The notes beneath the pieces are model-generated. The model did not search any database, was not told the DNA's origin, and saw nothing but the letters and a program-made list of their open reading frames with translations. Source: Sphingobium sp. B2D3C (lineage in GTDB: Bacteria; Pseudomonadota; Alphaproteobacteria; Sphingomonadales; Sphingomonadaceae). From it: 64,000 bases of DNA. The position numbers were made by a program, and so were the translations under genes. Shown here piece by piece: positions 8,542-17,348 of this stretch. Location: assembly GCF_025961835.1 (NCBI RefSeq), contig NZ_JAOQOK010000001.1:124001-188000 (forward strand), written 5' to 3'. Positions within the stretch are counted from its first letter, which is position 1; each line of letters begins with the position of its first letter.

Positions 8542-8842
8542 GTCGTGACGCCAGAACAGGCTGCCTTTCAAACGCGATCCAAAATGCCGATCGCTCCAAC
8601 GCCAAACCTCCCCAGCCACCCAGCACCAAAACGCTAAGGGTCCGGCCGCTCGAAAGCTGCCGGACCCCTGCTGGAAAGCCCCCCGGTTCCAGTTCGCTCG
8701 GGGCGTGTGGCCGCGATGTTGCGCCTTGCGGCCATGCGCCTTGGTGTGAGCGATAAGGGGAGGCTATCAATGCCTTACCGGCTTGGCGAGTCCGCTCGCC
8801 CCGTCGCGCGTCCCAAAGTGGATCAGCCGAAAGGCCCCTGCG
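8542..8842. other. Gene-free stretch with a terminator
   Basis: About 300 bases between two convergent genes. Apart from the hairpin at 8638-8667, which suits termination of the methionine-sulfoxide reductase gene, I see no gene or repeat. Confidence 0.55.
8638..8667 (-). terminator. Rho-independent terminator after the fRMsr gene
   Basis: GGGTCCGGC (8638-8646) pairs perfectly with GCCGGACCC (8659-8667). Read on the minus strand the stem is followed by TTAGCGTTTT, a broken T-run. It lies downstream of the minus-strand GAF-domain gene. Confidence 0.6.
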
Positions 8843-9331
8843 TCAGCCTGCCAGAGCGGGGGCGATTGCTGCGCAGAGCGCGTCCAGCCCGGCGGCGTCG
8901 GCCTCGTCGAAGCGGGCGGGGCGGGGACTGTCGAGATCGAGCACGCCGATCAGCGCGCCCTTATGGATCACCGGCACGACCAGTTCCGATGCAGAGGCGG
9001 CATCGCAGGCGATGTGGCCGGGGAAGGCGTGGACATCCTCGACGCGCTGGACCTGCCGGGTCGCCGCAGCCGTACCGCACACGCCGCTGCCCAGCGCGAT
9101 GCGGATGCAGGCCGGCTTGCCTTGAAATGGGCCGAGCACCAGCACCTCATCCACCAGCCGGTAGAAGCCGGCCCAGTTGAGGTCCGGGACATATTGCCAG
9201 ATCAGCGCTGCGACATTTGCCATATTGGCGATGGCGTCTGGCTCGCCCTCGGTCAGCGCGCGCGCCGCAGCGAGGAGATCGGCATAAAGAGCGGGCTTGT
9301 CGCTGCCCGTTGCGGGAGAAAAATCGTACAT
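8843..9331 (-). CDS. msrC: Free methionine-(R)-sulfoxide reductase (GAF domain)
   Basis: 162 residues forming a single GAF domain that reduces free L-methionine-(R)-sulfoxide in the cytosol. The fRMsr signature is complete: NWAGFYR, LGPFQGKPACIRI, GSGVCGTAA, PGHIACDAASASELVVP. The cysteines in PAC, GVC and IAC correspond to the three conserved cysteines of the family. The ATG at 9331 is chosen because it gives the normal N-terminus (MYDFSP); an upstream in-frame codon would add 23 residues of unrelated sequence. Confidence 0.9.
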   Translation of the reverse strand: MYDFSPATGSDKPALYADLLAAARALTEGEPDAIANMANVAALIWQYVPDLNWAGFYRLVDEVLVLGPFQGKPACIRIALGSGVCGTAAATRQVQRVEDVHAFPGHIACDAASASELVVPVIHKGALIGVLDLDSPRPARFDEADAAGLDALCAAIAPALAG

Positions 9332-9450
9332 GCCTGCCCATTTAGGTGCCGCCTGCCACCCGCGCCAGCCTCTTGGCTCTTGCGGATCGGGCCGCCGCAT
9401 GGTCTTCAGGCTCAGGATTATCGGGCGGTTAACGAAACGGGGAAGCAGCC

Positions 9451-10332
9451 ATGGAGCCGATCGGGCAGACAGGCGTGAGCGAAGCGGAGGAGATGCGGGC
9501 GCTGGGCCGGGACGTAGGGCGCCGTGGCGTGGAGCGGCTGGGCGCCGGCATGACGCGCTTGGTGGAGGAGACCTCCGCGCTCTATCGCTGGGCGCTGACG
9601 ATGCTGGTTCTGCTGAATGCCGGCGGCCTGTGCCTGAGCCTGCTCGCGCGGGACAGCCTCGGGCCGGATGCCCTCTCGCAAGTGGCTCTGACCTTCTTCG
9701 GCGGCATGATGATGGCGCTGCTGGCGGCGCTCGTTGGCCTGGCGCTCACGGTCCCACTGGCTGGAGCGATGCGGCGAGCGATGACGGATTGGACCGAGGT
9801 TTCTCTCTCCGGCGAGCTGAGCGATGCGGCGACGACCTCCGCCCGCTACGTCCGCCGGATGGGGACGGTGTGGATCGCCGCAATGGGCCTGGTCGGACTG
9901 ATTGCGCTGGCTTTGTTTGCGGCGGGGGCGCTCATGCTCGGCGAGCGGCTGGGCGCCTTCGGTCCCTCGAGCGAGCCCGCCGCTACGGTGGAGAGCGCGG
10001 CGCCCGAGGCCGCTGCGAACAGCACCGCGCCCGCCATTCCTCTCCCTGACGCCGCCGCGCCGCCGGTGTCGGCGGTTGCGCCGGCGCCCAGTCCTGCCGC
10101 GCGCCCGGCCCAAATTCGAACACAGGCGCAGCCACGCGCCGCGACAGCCGCACCTGCGCCCGCAGCGCGGAGCGAGCGGCAGGCCTCACCGCCGCCGGTC
10201 CGATCCGCGCCTGCACGCACCACATCGCAGCCCGCGTCTGCGAATCCGGCCCCGCCTCCCGCCGCGTCCTCGCCTTCGGTGCCGAGTGAGGCGCCGCTGC
10301 TGTCTCCCGGCGCCCCCACCACCGGAAACTGA
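9451..10332 (+). CDS. Membrane protein with long Pro/Ala-rich tail, unknown function
   Basis: 293 residues. Three hydrophobic helices are visible: about residues 48-66, 80-108 and 140-165. From about residue 175 to the end the protein is a low-complexity stretch of Ala, Pro, Ser and Arg, which could reach through the periplasm or be disordered. No enzyme motif is seen and I do not recognise a family. It lies ahead of arfB with a 61-base gap; co-transcription is possible. Confidence 0.7.
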   Translation: MEPIGQTGVSEAEEMRALGRDVGRRGVERLGAGMTRLVEETSALYRWALTMLVLLNAGGLCLSLLARDSLGPDALSQVALTFFGGMMMALLAALVGLALTVPLAGAMRRAMTDWTEVSLSGELSDAATTSARYVRRMGTVWIAAMGLVGLIALALFAAGALMLGERLGAFGPSSEPAATVESAAPEAAANSTAPAIPLPDAAAPPVSAVAPAPSPAARPAQIRTQAQPRAATAAPAPAARSERQASPPPVRSAPARTTSQPASANPAPPPAASSPSVPSEAPLLSPGAPTTGN

Positions 10333-10393
10333 TCGTCAGGCCCGGCAGCGATTGGCTCTTGCGACAGTGCCCCGCGCCGGGTGATGAGGGGCC

Positions 10394-10816
10394 ATGCCGC
10401 GCATCCAGATCACGCGATCGATCAGCATCGATGAGGACGAGCTTCTCGAGAGCGCCACGCGCGCGTCCGGGGCTGGCGGTCAGCATGTCAATACCACCGA
10501 CAGCGCGGTCATTCTCCGCTTCGATGTCGCCGGTTCGTCGTCGCTGCCGGAGGCGGTTAAGGTGCGCCTCGCAGCGCTGGCGGGCACACGGATGACGGGG
10601 GAGGGGGTGCTCATCTTGCGCAGCGAAGGCTCGCGCTCGCAGTTCGAGAACCGGCGCGAAGTGCGCCAGCGGCTGTGCGATCTGATCGCGCAGGCCACCA
10701 TCGTGCCCAAGAAACGCAAGCCGACCAAGCCCACCAAAGCCTCGCAGGTGCGCCGTGTCGAAGGCAAGACCAAGCGCGCGTCGGTAAAAGCCGGGCGGGG
10801 GAAGTGGCGGGAGTGA
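10394..10816 (+). CDS. arfB: Alternative ribosome-rescue factor ArfB (peptidyl-tRNA hydrolase)
   Basis: 140 residues with the release-factor catalytic motif GGQ at residues 28-30 inside RASGAGGQHVNTTDSAV, and a Lys/Arg-rich C-terminal tail (KKRKPTKPTK onwards) that in ArfB enters the empty mRNA channel of stalled ribosomes. It lacks the stop-codon-reading domain of RF1/RF2, which separates it from true release factors. Start ATG at 10394 follows GAGGGG. Confidence 0.93.
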   Translation: MPRIQITRSISIDEDELLESATRASGAGGQHVNTTDSAVILRFDVAGSSSLPEAVKVRLAALAGTRMTGEGVLILRSEGSRSQFENRREVRQRLCDLIAQATIVPKKRKPTKPTKASQVRRVEGKTKRASVKAGRGKWRE

Positions 10817-10847
10817 TGGCCTGCGAGGCCATCCGCCCCCTGTCGGA

Positions 10848-12179
10848 TCACATCTTCACGCAGCCCCGCAAGGCCGCGCGCAGCGCCATCGTCGCATTGC
10901 TGAGCGATGCCTCGCCCTCCAGCCTGCCGTTGATCCGCAGCATCGCCGTTCCTTTCTGCTGGGTCAGCAGCGGCACCAAAGGTGTGCCGGTGATGCCGCC
11001 GATCCAGTGGGTGCCGTTGGCGCTGCCACGCTGGACGGGAATGTTGACCAGATGGCCGGCGAAATTCCAGGTCATCGTCAAGGCGTTGCCGGCGGTCGGC
11101 TTGTTGAGCAGCATCGCCATATAAGGCTTCCCGCCCTCGCAATAGAGGCTGAGGGCTTCGATGTTGGGGGATGCTGCGGCGCTGACATAGGCCATGGGCG
11201 CGCGCCCGGCGACGGGCACGACTTCCCACGGCGTGCCGGGCAGGGCCGCCGCCGTCTCGGGCGGACTGTTATCCAGCAGGGTCTTGATCTCGGGCGCGAC
11301 GGGCAGCCGTGTACCGGTGGCGGGGGCGTAAACGCTCAGCTTGCCGCGTTCCCACAGGCCCACCTGCACCGCCCGCCGGGCGGGGTCGATCATGATATAG
11401 GCCTGCTCCTCGCCGCCCTTGTGCTGGGCGTTGCCGGAGAGATAATAATAATTCCCGACGCGCTTGAGCGGGGTGACGACCGAGAGATTGGTCCGCAGCA
11501 CGTCCATCTTCGGCCCTAGCCGGGACTTGAGCGCCGTCGCGACGGCGCCGCGATCCAGCAGATCGATATTATCTTTGGCGTAGCTGCCCGGATATTTGCC
11601 CACGAGGCTGGCGAGGTTCGTCCATTCCGCCGGGATGCCCTGTACGGCGGCGGCCGGTGTTGCCGCTGGTCGGGGCGGCGTCGGGGCTGGCGTGCCGACG
11701 GCCGCGCTGCCCTTGCAGAGCATGAACAATCCGCCTGCCGTAAAGGCGGCATGAAAAGGGTCAGGTCTCTGACCGCGCATCAGATTGTCCTCGAACCGGA
11801 TGACCCCGGCCTTTTCGTCATCATTGACGTACATATAGACGCGCCCGGAATCGCTGGCGCTGATCGGAAACGGCATGAACACGGCCGTGATGCCCTCATA
11901 GCTGGGGCCCATGAAGCTCACTGCATATTCGACGCGCGGCGGCGTGACCGTGCGGCCATTGGCGCGGAAGGTCATGCCCTTGTCGTCGATGGTGACGCGG
12001 GGCTCCCCGCTGCAATCGCCGCGCGGCGCGTAGCTGCCATAGATGTGATCGAGGCCCTGGCCCTTAAGACTGGCGATTGTCAGGGCCTGCGTAGCGCTCC
12101 CTTGCAGCGCCAGCGCACAGGCAGCGATGATCACGCCGGACCGGTGCGATGCGATTTTGCAAATGGTTGGAAAGGCCAT
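10848..12179 (-). CDS. Secreted protein of unknown function
   Basis: 443 residues from an ATG preceded by GGGGGAG. A signal peptide (GVIIAACALALQGSATQA) opens the protein. Two parts follow, joined by a proline/alanine linker at about residues 165-182: an N-terminal half with cysteines in GDCSGEP and LFMLCKGS, and a C-terminal half with a repeat-like beta-rich pattern ending GCVKM. No catalytic motif was recognised. It is probably periplasmic or outer-surface. It shares its strand with hemW but is separated from it by 125 bases, with no sign of an operon. Confidence 0.75.
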   Translation of the reverse strand: MAFPTICKIASHRSGVIIAACALALQGSATQALTIASLKGQGLDHIYGSYAPRGDCSGEPRVTIDDKGMTFRANGRTVTPPRVEYAVSFMGPSYEGITAVFMPFPISASDSGRVYMYVNDDEKAGVIRFEDNLMRGQRPDPFHAAFTAGGLFMLCKGSAAVGTPAPTPPRPAATPAAAVQGIPAEWTNLASLVGKYPGSYAKDNIDLLDRGAVATALKSRLGPKMDVLRTNLSVVTPLKRVGNYYYLSGNAQHKGGEEQAYIMIDPARRAVQVGLWERGKLSVYAPATGTRLPVAPEIKTLLDNSPPETAAALPGTPWEVVPVAGRAPMAYVSAAASPNIEALSLYCEGGKPYMAMLLNKPTAGNALTMTWNFAGHLVNIPVQRGSANGTHWIGGITGTPLVPLLTQQKGTAMLRINGRLEGEASLSNATMALRAALRGCVKM

Positions 12180-12304
12180 GTCTACTCCCCCACGAAGTTG
12201 ACGCCTTCCCTCAGATGAGCTGACTCGGGTGGGAAGGACTGTGGCCATTATCCACGAGTTAACCCAAATGGTCGAATGGTTAATGAGGGCGGAGCGTGGT
12301 CGCC

Positions 12305-13456
12305 TCAGCCTGCCATCACGATTTCCGCCAGAATGGCATCCAGCAGTAGCATTCCGGCCGGGGTGACGCGCAGGCGCTCGCCGGTTTGCTCGAGCAGGCC
12401 ATGGCCGACCAGCTTTGCAATGGCGTCCTTGTCCACTAGCGACGGGCGGTCCAACCCGGTGCGCTGGCTGAGCGCGGCCAGATCGATCCCTTCGGCGAGG
12501 CGCAGGCCCATCATCAGCGCTTCGGCCGCCTGTTCGCCGCCGGGCAGCACGCGCTCCTCGGCGAGGCCATGGCCATTGCGATCCAGCGCCGCCATCCAGT
12601 TTTCGGGCTTGCGATGACGCACGGTGGCCATGCCGCCGCGCCGACCATGCGCACCGGGACCGACGCCGGCATAATCGGCATAGCGCCAGTAAGCGAGGTT
12701 GTGCCGGCTCTCCTGCCCCGGCGCGGCATGGTTGGAGACTTCATAGGCCGGGCGGCGGGCCGCCAACGTCATGGCCTGCGTCACCTCGAACAGCGTCGCG
12801 GCATGGTCCGCATCGGCGGGCACCAGCGTGCCCCGGCGCACGTCGGTTTCGAACCGCGTGCCGGGCTCGATGGTCAGTTGATAGAGCGAGAGATGATCGG
12901 TGCCGAAGCTGAGCGCGCGGGCCAGTTCGCGCTCCCAGTCCGCCTCGCTCTGGCCGGGGCGCGCATAGATGAGGTCGAGGCTGACGCGCGGCACGCAAGC
13001 CTGCGCGGCCGCCAGCGCCCTGAGGCCTTCGTCCACGCCGTGCGCCCGGCCCAGAAAGCGCAAGGCATCGTCGTCCAGCGCCTGCAGGCCCAGCGAAAGG
13101 CGGTTGACCCCGGCGGACGCCACCTGCGCGAAGCGCGCGGCCTCGGCGCTGTTCGGATTGGCCTCCATCGTGATCTCGATGTCGTGCGCGACCGCCCAGT
13201 GGCCGGTCGCCGCATCGATCAGCGCGGCCACCGTCTCGGGCGGCATCAGCGAGGGTGTGCCGCCGCCGAAGAAAATGCTGCCCAGCGTCCGGCCCGGCAG
13301 CAGCGCGGCTTCATGGGCCAGATCGGCGAGCAGCGCGGCGCGCCACGCGGCCTGATCCACCGTATCGCGAACATGGCTGTTGAAGTCGCAATAGGGGCAT
13401 TTGGCCACGCAGAACGGCCAGTGGATATAGAGGGCAAGCGGCGCGGGAGAGGCCAT
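12305..13456 (-). CDS. hemW: Radical SAM heme chaperone HemW
   Basis: 383 residues. The radical-SAM CxxxCxxC cluster motif is CVAKCPYC at residues 16-23, followed by HemW features (FFGGGTPSLM, EANPNS, RLSLGLQA, DLIYARPGQS). It was long annotated as oxygen-independent coproporphyrinogen oxidase, but the CPYC form with Cys right after Tyr belongs to HemW, which delivers heme to respiratory enzymes. The ATG at 13456 gives the usual start just before ALYIHWPFC. In many alphaproteobacteria hemW follows rdgB; here a secreted CAP-domain gene on the other strand sits between them. Confidence 0.92.
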   Translation of the reverse strand: MASPAPLALYIHWPFCVAKCPYCDFNSHVRDTVDQAAWRAALLADLAHEAALLPGRTLGSIFFGGGTPSLMPPETVAALIDAATGHWAVAHDIEITMEANPNSAEAARFAQVASAGVNRLSLGLQALDDDALRFLGRAHGVDEGLRALAAAQACVPRVSLDLIYARPGQSEADWERELARALSFGTDHLSLYQLTIEPGTRFETDVRRGTLVPADADHAATLFEVTQAMTLAARRPAYEVSNHAAPGQESRHNLAYWRYADYAGVGPGAHGRRGGMATVRHRKPENWMAALDRNGHGLAEERVLPGGEQAAEALMMGLRLAEGIDLAALSQRTGLDRPSLVDKDAIAKLVGHGLLEQTGERLRVTPAGMLLLDAILAEIVMAG

Positions 13457-13520
13457 GGCCGCCGCTATAGCGGACTGCGCGCCAAAGTCAGCCCATGGAG
13501 AATATGCCACGGTTTGATGG

Positions 13521-13546
13521 TTAAATATTAATTAACAATGATTTAA
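13521..13546. promoter_or_regulatory. Three TTAA boxes at 11-base steps, candidate CtrA site
   Basis: TTAA occurs at 13521, 13532 and 13543, so the stretch reads TTAA-N7-TTAA-N7-TTAA, two overlapping copies of the CtrA consensus TTAA-N7-TTAA. It lies in an AT-rich part of the divergent hemW/CAP-domain intergenic region, about 90 bases before the CAP gene start. CtrA control is inferred from the pattern only. Confidence 0.5.
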
Positions 13547-13636
13547 CGCAATTTATTGGTGAAGAAAATGTTTTCCCAACCGTTCATACTCAGCTAGGTT
13601 CCCCACCGGAACCGCAGGGGGGGACGGCGGACGCAC

Positions 13637-14233
13637 ATGGACGCGGGCAAAGGGCGAGAAGTGGTGCGACGGCGTATGCTGGCGGCGATGGGCCTGCTCG
13701 CGCTCTGCACCCTGACGCCGGCGCCCGTGTTGGCTGGCGATGCGCCTTCTGCTGCCATGCCGCGCGATGCGGCGCATTTTCGCGATATCATGCTGGGTGC
13801 TCACAATGGCGAACGCGCCGCGCGGGGCGTGCCGAAGCTGGCGTGGAGCGATGAACTCGCGGCCGATGCGGCGCAGAGCGCCACCCGGCTGGCGCAGGAG
13901 CCGGATCCGATTGCGGCCCATCACAAAACCGGCGGCGCGGGCAACTATGGCGAGAATCTGTGGGCCGGCACCCGCGATGCCTATGCCTATGAGGAAATGG
14001 CGGAGAGCTGGCTGGAAGAGCGCGCGCTCTACCTGGATGCGCCGGTGCCGGACATTTCGCGCAGCGGCAATTGGGCGGATGTCGGCCATTATTCACAGAT
14101 CATCTGGGCCGGCACGCGCCGCGTCGGCTGCGCGCTCCACCCCACGGCGACGCTGGACGTGCTGGTGTGCCGCTACGATCCGGCGGGCAATGTCTACGGG
14201 CACCGCGCGTCGGTCGATTACGCGGGGCGCTGA
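13637..14233 (+). CDS. Secreted CAP/SCP-domain protein
   Basis: 198 residues. A basic start with twin arginines (RRRMLAAMGLLAL) and a hydrophobic core ending at VLAG indicate a signal peptide. The rest is one CAP (SCP/PR-1) domain: HNGERAARGVPKLAW, GENLWAGT, SW followed by acidic residues, GHYSQIIWAGTRRVGCA and VCRYDPAGNVYG. CAP proteins are extracytoplasmic, with lipid-binding or protease-like roles; no role is fixed for bacterial members of this type. Upstream lies a triple TTAA array that could bring it under cell-cycle control. Confidence 0.88.
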   Translation: MDAGKGREVVRRRMLAAMGLLALCTLTPAPVLAGDAPSAAMPRDAAHFRDIMLGAHNGERAARGVPKLAWSDELAADAAQSATRLAQEPDPIAAHHKTGGAGNYGENLWAGTRDAYAYEEMAESWLEERALYLDAPVPDISRSGNWADVGHYSQIIWAGTRRVGCALHPTATLDVLVCRYDPAGNVYGHRASVDYAGR

Positions 14234-14248
14234 GCGCGGGGCGTCCTT

Positions 14249-14881
14249 TCAGAACAGCGCAGTGACCAGTTGCTCGAATGCGCGGGCGCGGTGGCTGACC
14301 GCTTGCTTGGCCTCGATGGACATCTCGCCAAAGGTCTGCGTCGCCCCGATCGGCAGGAACACCGGATCATAGCCAAAGCCCTGCGCGCCGCGCGGCGGCC
14401 AGACAAGGCTGCCGGCGACGCGACCCTCGAACAAAACGGTCTCGCCATCCGGCCAGGCGAGGCAGAGCGTGCAGACGAAGGCCGCGCTGCGGTCCGCCTG
14501 CGGGCCTTGCGCGCAGAGCAGGCCTTCGACCTTGCCCATCGCCATATACCAGTCGCGCCCGGGCTCGCCCTCGAACCACTGCCGCTCCGCCCAGTCGGCG
14601 GTGTAGACGCCGGGCCGTCCGCCCAGCGCCGCCACATCGAGGCCACTGTCATCGGCCAGCGCGGGCAGGCCGGAGGCAGTGGCGGAGGCGAGCGCCTTGA
14701 GGGCGGCGTTTTCCGCGAAGGTGGTGCCGGTCTCCTCCGGCTCGGGCAGGCCGAGCGATCCGGCAGACACCGGCGCCATGCCATAAGGCCCGAGCAGCGC
14801 GCTGATCTCGCGCACCTTGCCTTCATTGTGGCTCGCGATGACGAGCTTGCCGGGTTCCAGTTTGCCGGTCATTGCGTTCAT
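14249..14881 (-). CDS. rdgB: dITP/XTP pyrophosphatase RdgB
   Basis: 210 residues, the family norm. [10 protein letters not shown] near the N-terminus binds the nucleotide phosphates; [21 protein letters not shown], and [10 protein letters not shown] with the base-recognition loop are all present. The enzyme removes non-canonical purine nucleoside triphosphates such as dITP and XTP. The ATG at 14881 overlaps the stop of the upstream secreted-protein gene (ATGA), so translation is probably coupled; an in-frame ATG three codons on (14872) is also possible. Confidence 0.94.
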   Translation of the reverse strand: MNAMTGKLEPGKLVIASHNEGKVREISALLGPYGMAPVSAGSLGLPEPEETGTTFAENAALKALASATASGLPALADDSGLDVAALGGRPGVYTADWAERQWFEGEPGRDWYMAMGKVEGLLCAQGPQADRSAAFVCTLCLAWPDGETVLFEGRVAGSLVWPPRGAQGFGYDPVFLPIGATQTFGEMSIEAKQAVSHRARAFEQLVTALF

Positions 14882-15465
14882 CGGGCCGAGGTGATTTTTA
14901 GGTCTGTAAAGAGAAATTCGCCAGTGGAGCAGACGATACGCACCACGGGGTCCGGCACCGCGAACGCTATTCTCGTTTCTTCGCCAGCGATCGTGCCCAC
15001 GACGGACTGACCGTCGAACGTTAGAGAGAAATCATAGACCGGGGCATCTTCCGCGATGCCGAAGAGCTGATGTTCGACTTCTTGTCCACCGTGGAACTCA
15101 TCCCACTGGAGGTATTGCACGACAGCATTCCTGTCCCTGGTCTTCAACCCTACCTTGCTGGCGAGCAATGCTTTCAAGATGAAGCCGGCCTGATCACCCG
15201 AGGATTGTCCCGGCGGCGACGCAGCCATGAAGTGAACGCGCGCAAGCGGTGCCCACTTGCTATCTTTGGCGATGTTCAGCAGCTTCATTTTCCCGGATAC
15301 TGTCACCGAGCCCTCCGGCACGGGAAATGTCAGCTCGGAGAAATGCCCCGGAGCCGTATCGCAGGCATAGGTGATGCCCCTCGTTTGCGCGTTCGGGGCC
15401 TGCGCAATTGCCACTGTCGGGGTGATAAGGAGCGCCAAGCCCAAACATGATCGCCAGATTGTCAT
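14878..15465 (-). CDS. Secreted protein of unknown function, coupled to rdgB
   Basis: 195 residues from an ATG preceded by AGGGGGA. A signal peptide ends near TVAIAQA. The mature part has cysteines in TYACDTAPG and RIVCSTGEF but no motif I recognise. It lies between rph and rdgB, which are usually adjacent in this group, and its stop overlaps the rdgB start. It may therefore be a late insertion into the rph-rdgB operon that kept the downstream gene translated. Confidence 0.75.
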   Translation of the reverse strand: MTIWRSCLGLALLITPTVAIAQAPNAQTRGITYACDTAPGHFSELTFPVPEGSVTVSGKMKLLNIAKDSKWAPLARVHFMAASPPGQSSGDQAGFILKALLASKVGLKTRDRNAVVQYLQWDEFHGGQEVEHQLFGIAEDAPVYDFSLTFDGQSVVGTIAGEETRIAFAVPDPVVRIVCSTGEFLFTDLKITSAR

Positions 15466-15496
15466 TCGATATCCCCCTTCGTTTTTCCAAACTGAC

Positions 15497-16213
15497 TTAC
15501 CGCCCCGTGGCGCGGTCCTGCGCGGCGAAGATCTGCGTGCAGCCGATGCGTGCGAGGCGCAGCAGGCGCAGCAGCGCTTCCTCGTCATAGGTTGCGCCTT
15601 CCGCCGTGGCCTGAGCCTCGGCAATGTTGCCGTTGGAGAGCAGCACGAAGTTCGCGTCGGCATGGGCATTGCTGTCCTCGATATAATCGAGGTCGAGCAC
15701 CGGATTGCCCTGATAGATGCCGCAGGAGACGGCGGCGACCTTCGCCTGAATCGGGTCGGTCGTCAGCGCGCCGCTGGCGAGCAGCTTGTCCACTGCGATC
15801 CGCAGCGCCACCCAGGCGCCGGAGATGCTGGCCGTGCGGGTGCCGCCATCGGCCTGGATCACGTCGCAATCGAGCGTGATCTGCCGCTCGCCAAGGGCCT
15901 TGAGGTCCACCACCGCCCGGAGCGAGCGGCCGATCAGCCGCTGAATCTCCTGCGTGCGCCCAGACTGCTTGCCCTTGGCTGCCTCGCGTGACCCACGCGT
16001 GTGCGTGGCACGGGGGAGCATGCCATATTCCGCCGTCACCCAGCCTTCGCCCTTGCCGCGCAGAAACGGCGGCACCCGCTCTTCTACGCTCGCCGTGCAG
16101 AGCACCCGCGTATCGCCAAAGGAAACGAGGCAGCTGCCCTCGGCATGAACGGTGAAGCCGGGTTCCATGGCGATCGTGCGCATTTCGTCGGGGGCGCGGC
16201 CGGATGGGCGCAT
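15497..16213 (-). CDS. rph: Ribonuclease PH
   Basis: 238 residues from the ATG giving the standard N-terminus [12 protein letters not shown]. The phosphorolytic exoribonuclease features are all visible: [35 protein letters not shown] with the R-rich RNA-binding patch, the RLIGRSLR phosphate-binding stretch, and [15 protein letters not shown]. It trims tRNA 3' ends. Divergent from hrcA with a 91-base gap. Confidence 0.96.
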   Translation of the reverse strand: MRPSGRAPDEMRTIAMEPGFTVHAEGSCLVSFGDTRVLCTASVEERVPPFLRGKGEGWVTAEYGMLPRATHTRGSREAAKGKQSGRTQEIQRLIGRSLRAVVDLKALGERQITLDCDVIQADGGTRTASISGAWVALRIAVDKLLASGALTTDPIQAKVAAVSCGIYQGNPVLDLDYIEDSNAHADANFVLLSNGNIAEAQATAEGATYDEEALLRLLRLARIGCTQIFAAQDRATGR

Positions 16214-16268
16214 GAGCATGTCCTTTTGTCTGCTGAAATTTGCCCGCGCTCTAGCGCCCCTGTTGCGA

Positions 16269-16300
16269 CTTGGCCAGCGCCGCGCGCCGTCCTACATACA
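16269..16300 (+). promoter_or_regulatory. Possible heat-shock (sigma-32) promoter of hrcA
   Basis: CTTG (16269-16272), an 18-base spacer and CCTACATACA (16291-16300) resemble the alphaproteobacterial sigma-32 consensus CTTG-N17-19-CYTATNTNNG with two mismatches in the -10 part. It would start RNA almost at the hrcA ATG (16305), that is a leaderless mRNA, which agrees with the lack of a good ribosome binding site. Weak evidence. Confidence 0.3.
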
Positions 16301-16304
16301 GGGC

Positions 16305-17348
16305 ATGTCCGGCCCGCCCATCAACCTTTTGAGCGATCGCGCGCGCGATATCTTTCGCGTCGTCGTGGAATCCTACATCGGCACCGGGGCGCCGGTCGGC
16401 TCGCGCACGATCAGCCGGTTGAGCGGGCTCAATCTCTCGCCGGCGTCGATCCGCAATGTGATGCAGGATCTCGAGGAAGCGGGGTTGCTCGCTGCGCCGC
16501 ACACCTCGGCGGGGCGGATGCCGACCGAATCCGGCCTGCGTCTGTTCGTGGACGCCATGATGCAGGTCGCCGAGCCCTCCGAGGACGAGAAGCGCGCCAT
16601 CGAGCGGCAGCTGACCGGGGAAGGGCCGATCGAGGAAGCACTCAACGCCGCCTCGGCTCTGCTCTCGGGCCTGTCTGCCTGCGCCGGGCTGGTGATGGTT
16701 CCGCGCCGCGAGACGCTGCTCAAGCAGTTCGGTTTTGCCTGGCTTTCGGACCGGCAGGCGCTGGCCGTGCTGGTCGGGCAGGATGGCACCGTCGAGAACC
16801 GCATTGTCGATCTGCCGCCGGGCACGACGCCATCGATGCTCGTGGAAGCGGCCAATTATCTCTCCGCCCACGCCACCGGCCGCACGCTGAGCGAGGTGCA
16901 GGCCTGGCTGAGCGGACAGATCGAAGCGGAGGAAACGGCGCTTGATGAGGCTTCGCGCCATTTGGTCGCGCGGGGCGTGGCAGCGTGGAGTCGCGATACC
17001 GAGGATCGGCCCGTGCTAATCGTGCGCGGCCAGGCCAATCTGCTCGACGAGCAATCCGCCGCCGATCTGGAGCGCGTGCGCCAGTTGCTGGACGAGCTGG
17101 AGGGCAAGAGCGAGATCGCCCGCCTGCTGGACAGCGCCCGCGCCGGTGCCGCGACCAAGATCTTCATCGGCTCGGAGAACAAGCTCTTTTCCCTGAGCGG
17201 CTCTTCGGTCATAGCAGCGCCATATCGCGGACCCGGTGGGCAGGTGGTCGGCGTGGTCGGTGTGATCGGCCCAACCCGGTTGAACTATGCCCGCGTCGTC
17301 CCCATGGTGGACTTCACCGCACAGACCCTCAGCAGATTGATGAAATGA
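16305..17348 (+). CDS. hrcA: Heat-inducible transcription repressor HrcA
   Basis: 347 residues. An N-terminal winged-helix domain (about 1-85) with VESYIGTGAPVGSRTIS and the recognition part LSPASIRNVMQDLEEAGLL is followed by the GAF-like and dimerisation parts typical of HrcA. It normally represses groESL or dnaK by binding CIRCE elements. No CIRCE inverted repeat is visible before it, so it is probably not autoregulated that way. It forms an operon with grpE through an ATGA overlap. Confidence 0.95.
   Translation: MSGPPINLLSDRARDIFRVVVESYIGTGAPVGSRTISRLSGLNLSPASIRNVMQDLEEAGLLAAPHTSAGRMPTESGLRLFVDAMMQVAEPSEDEKRAIERQLTGEGPIEEALNAASALLSGLSACAGLVMVPRRETLLKQFGFAWLSDRQALAVLVGQDGTVENRIVDLPPGTTPSMLVEAANYLSAHATGRTLSEVQAWLSGQIEAEETALDEASRHLVARGVAAWSRDTEDRPVLIVRGQANLLDEQSAADLERVRQLLDELEGKSEIARLLDSARAGAATKIFIGSENKLFSLSGSSVIAAPYRGPGGQVVGVVGVIGPTRLNYARVVPMVDFTAQTLSRLMK

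Noticed and set aside
16214..16304. CIRCE element before hrcA
   Set aside because: No TTAGCACTC-N9-GAGTGCTAA or close variant is present.
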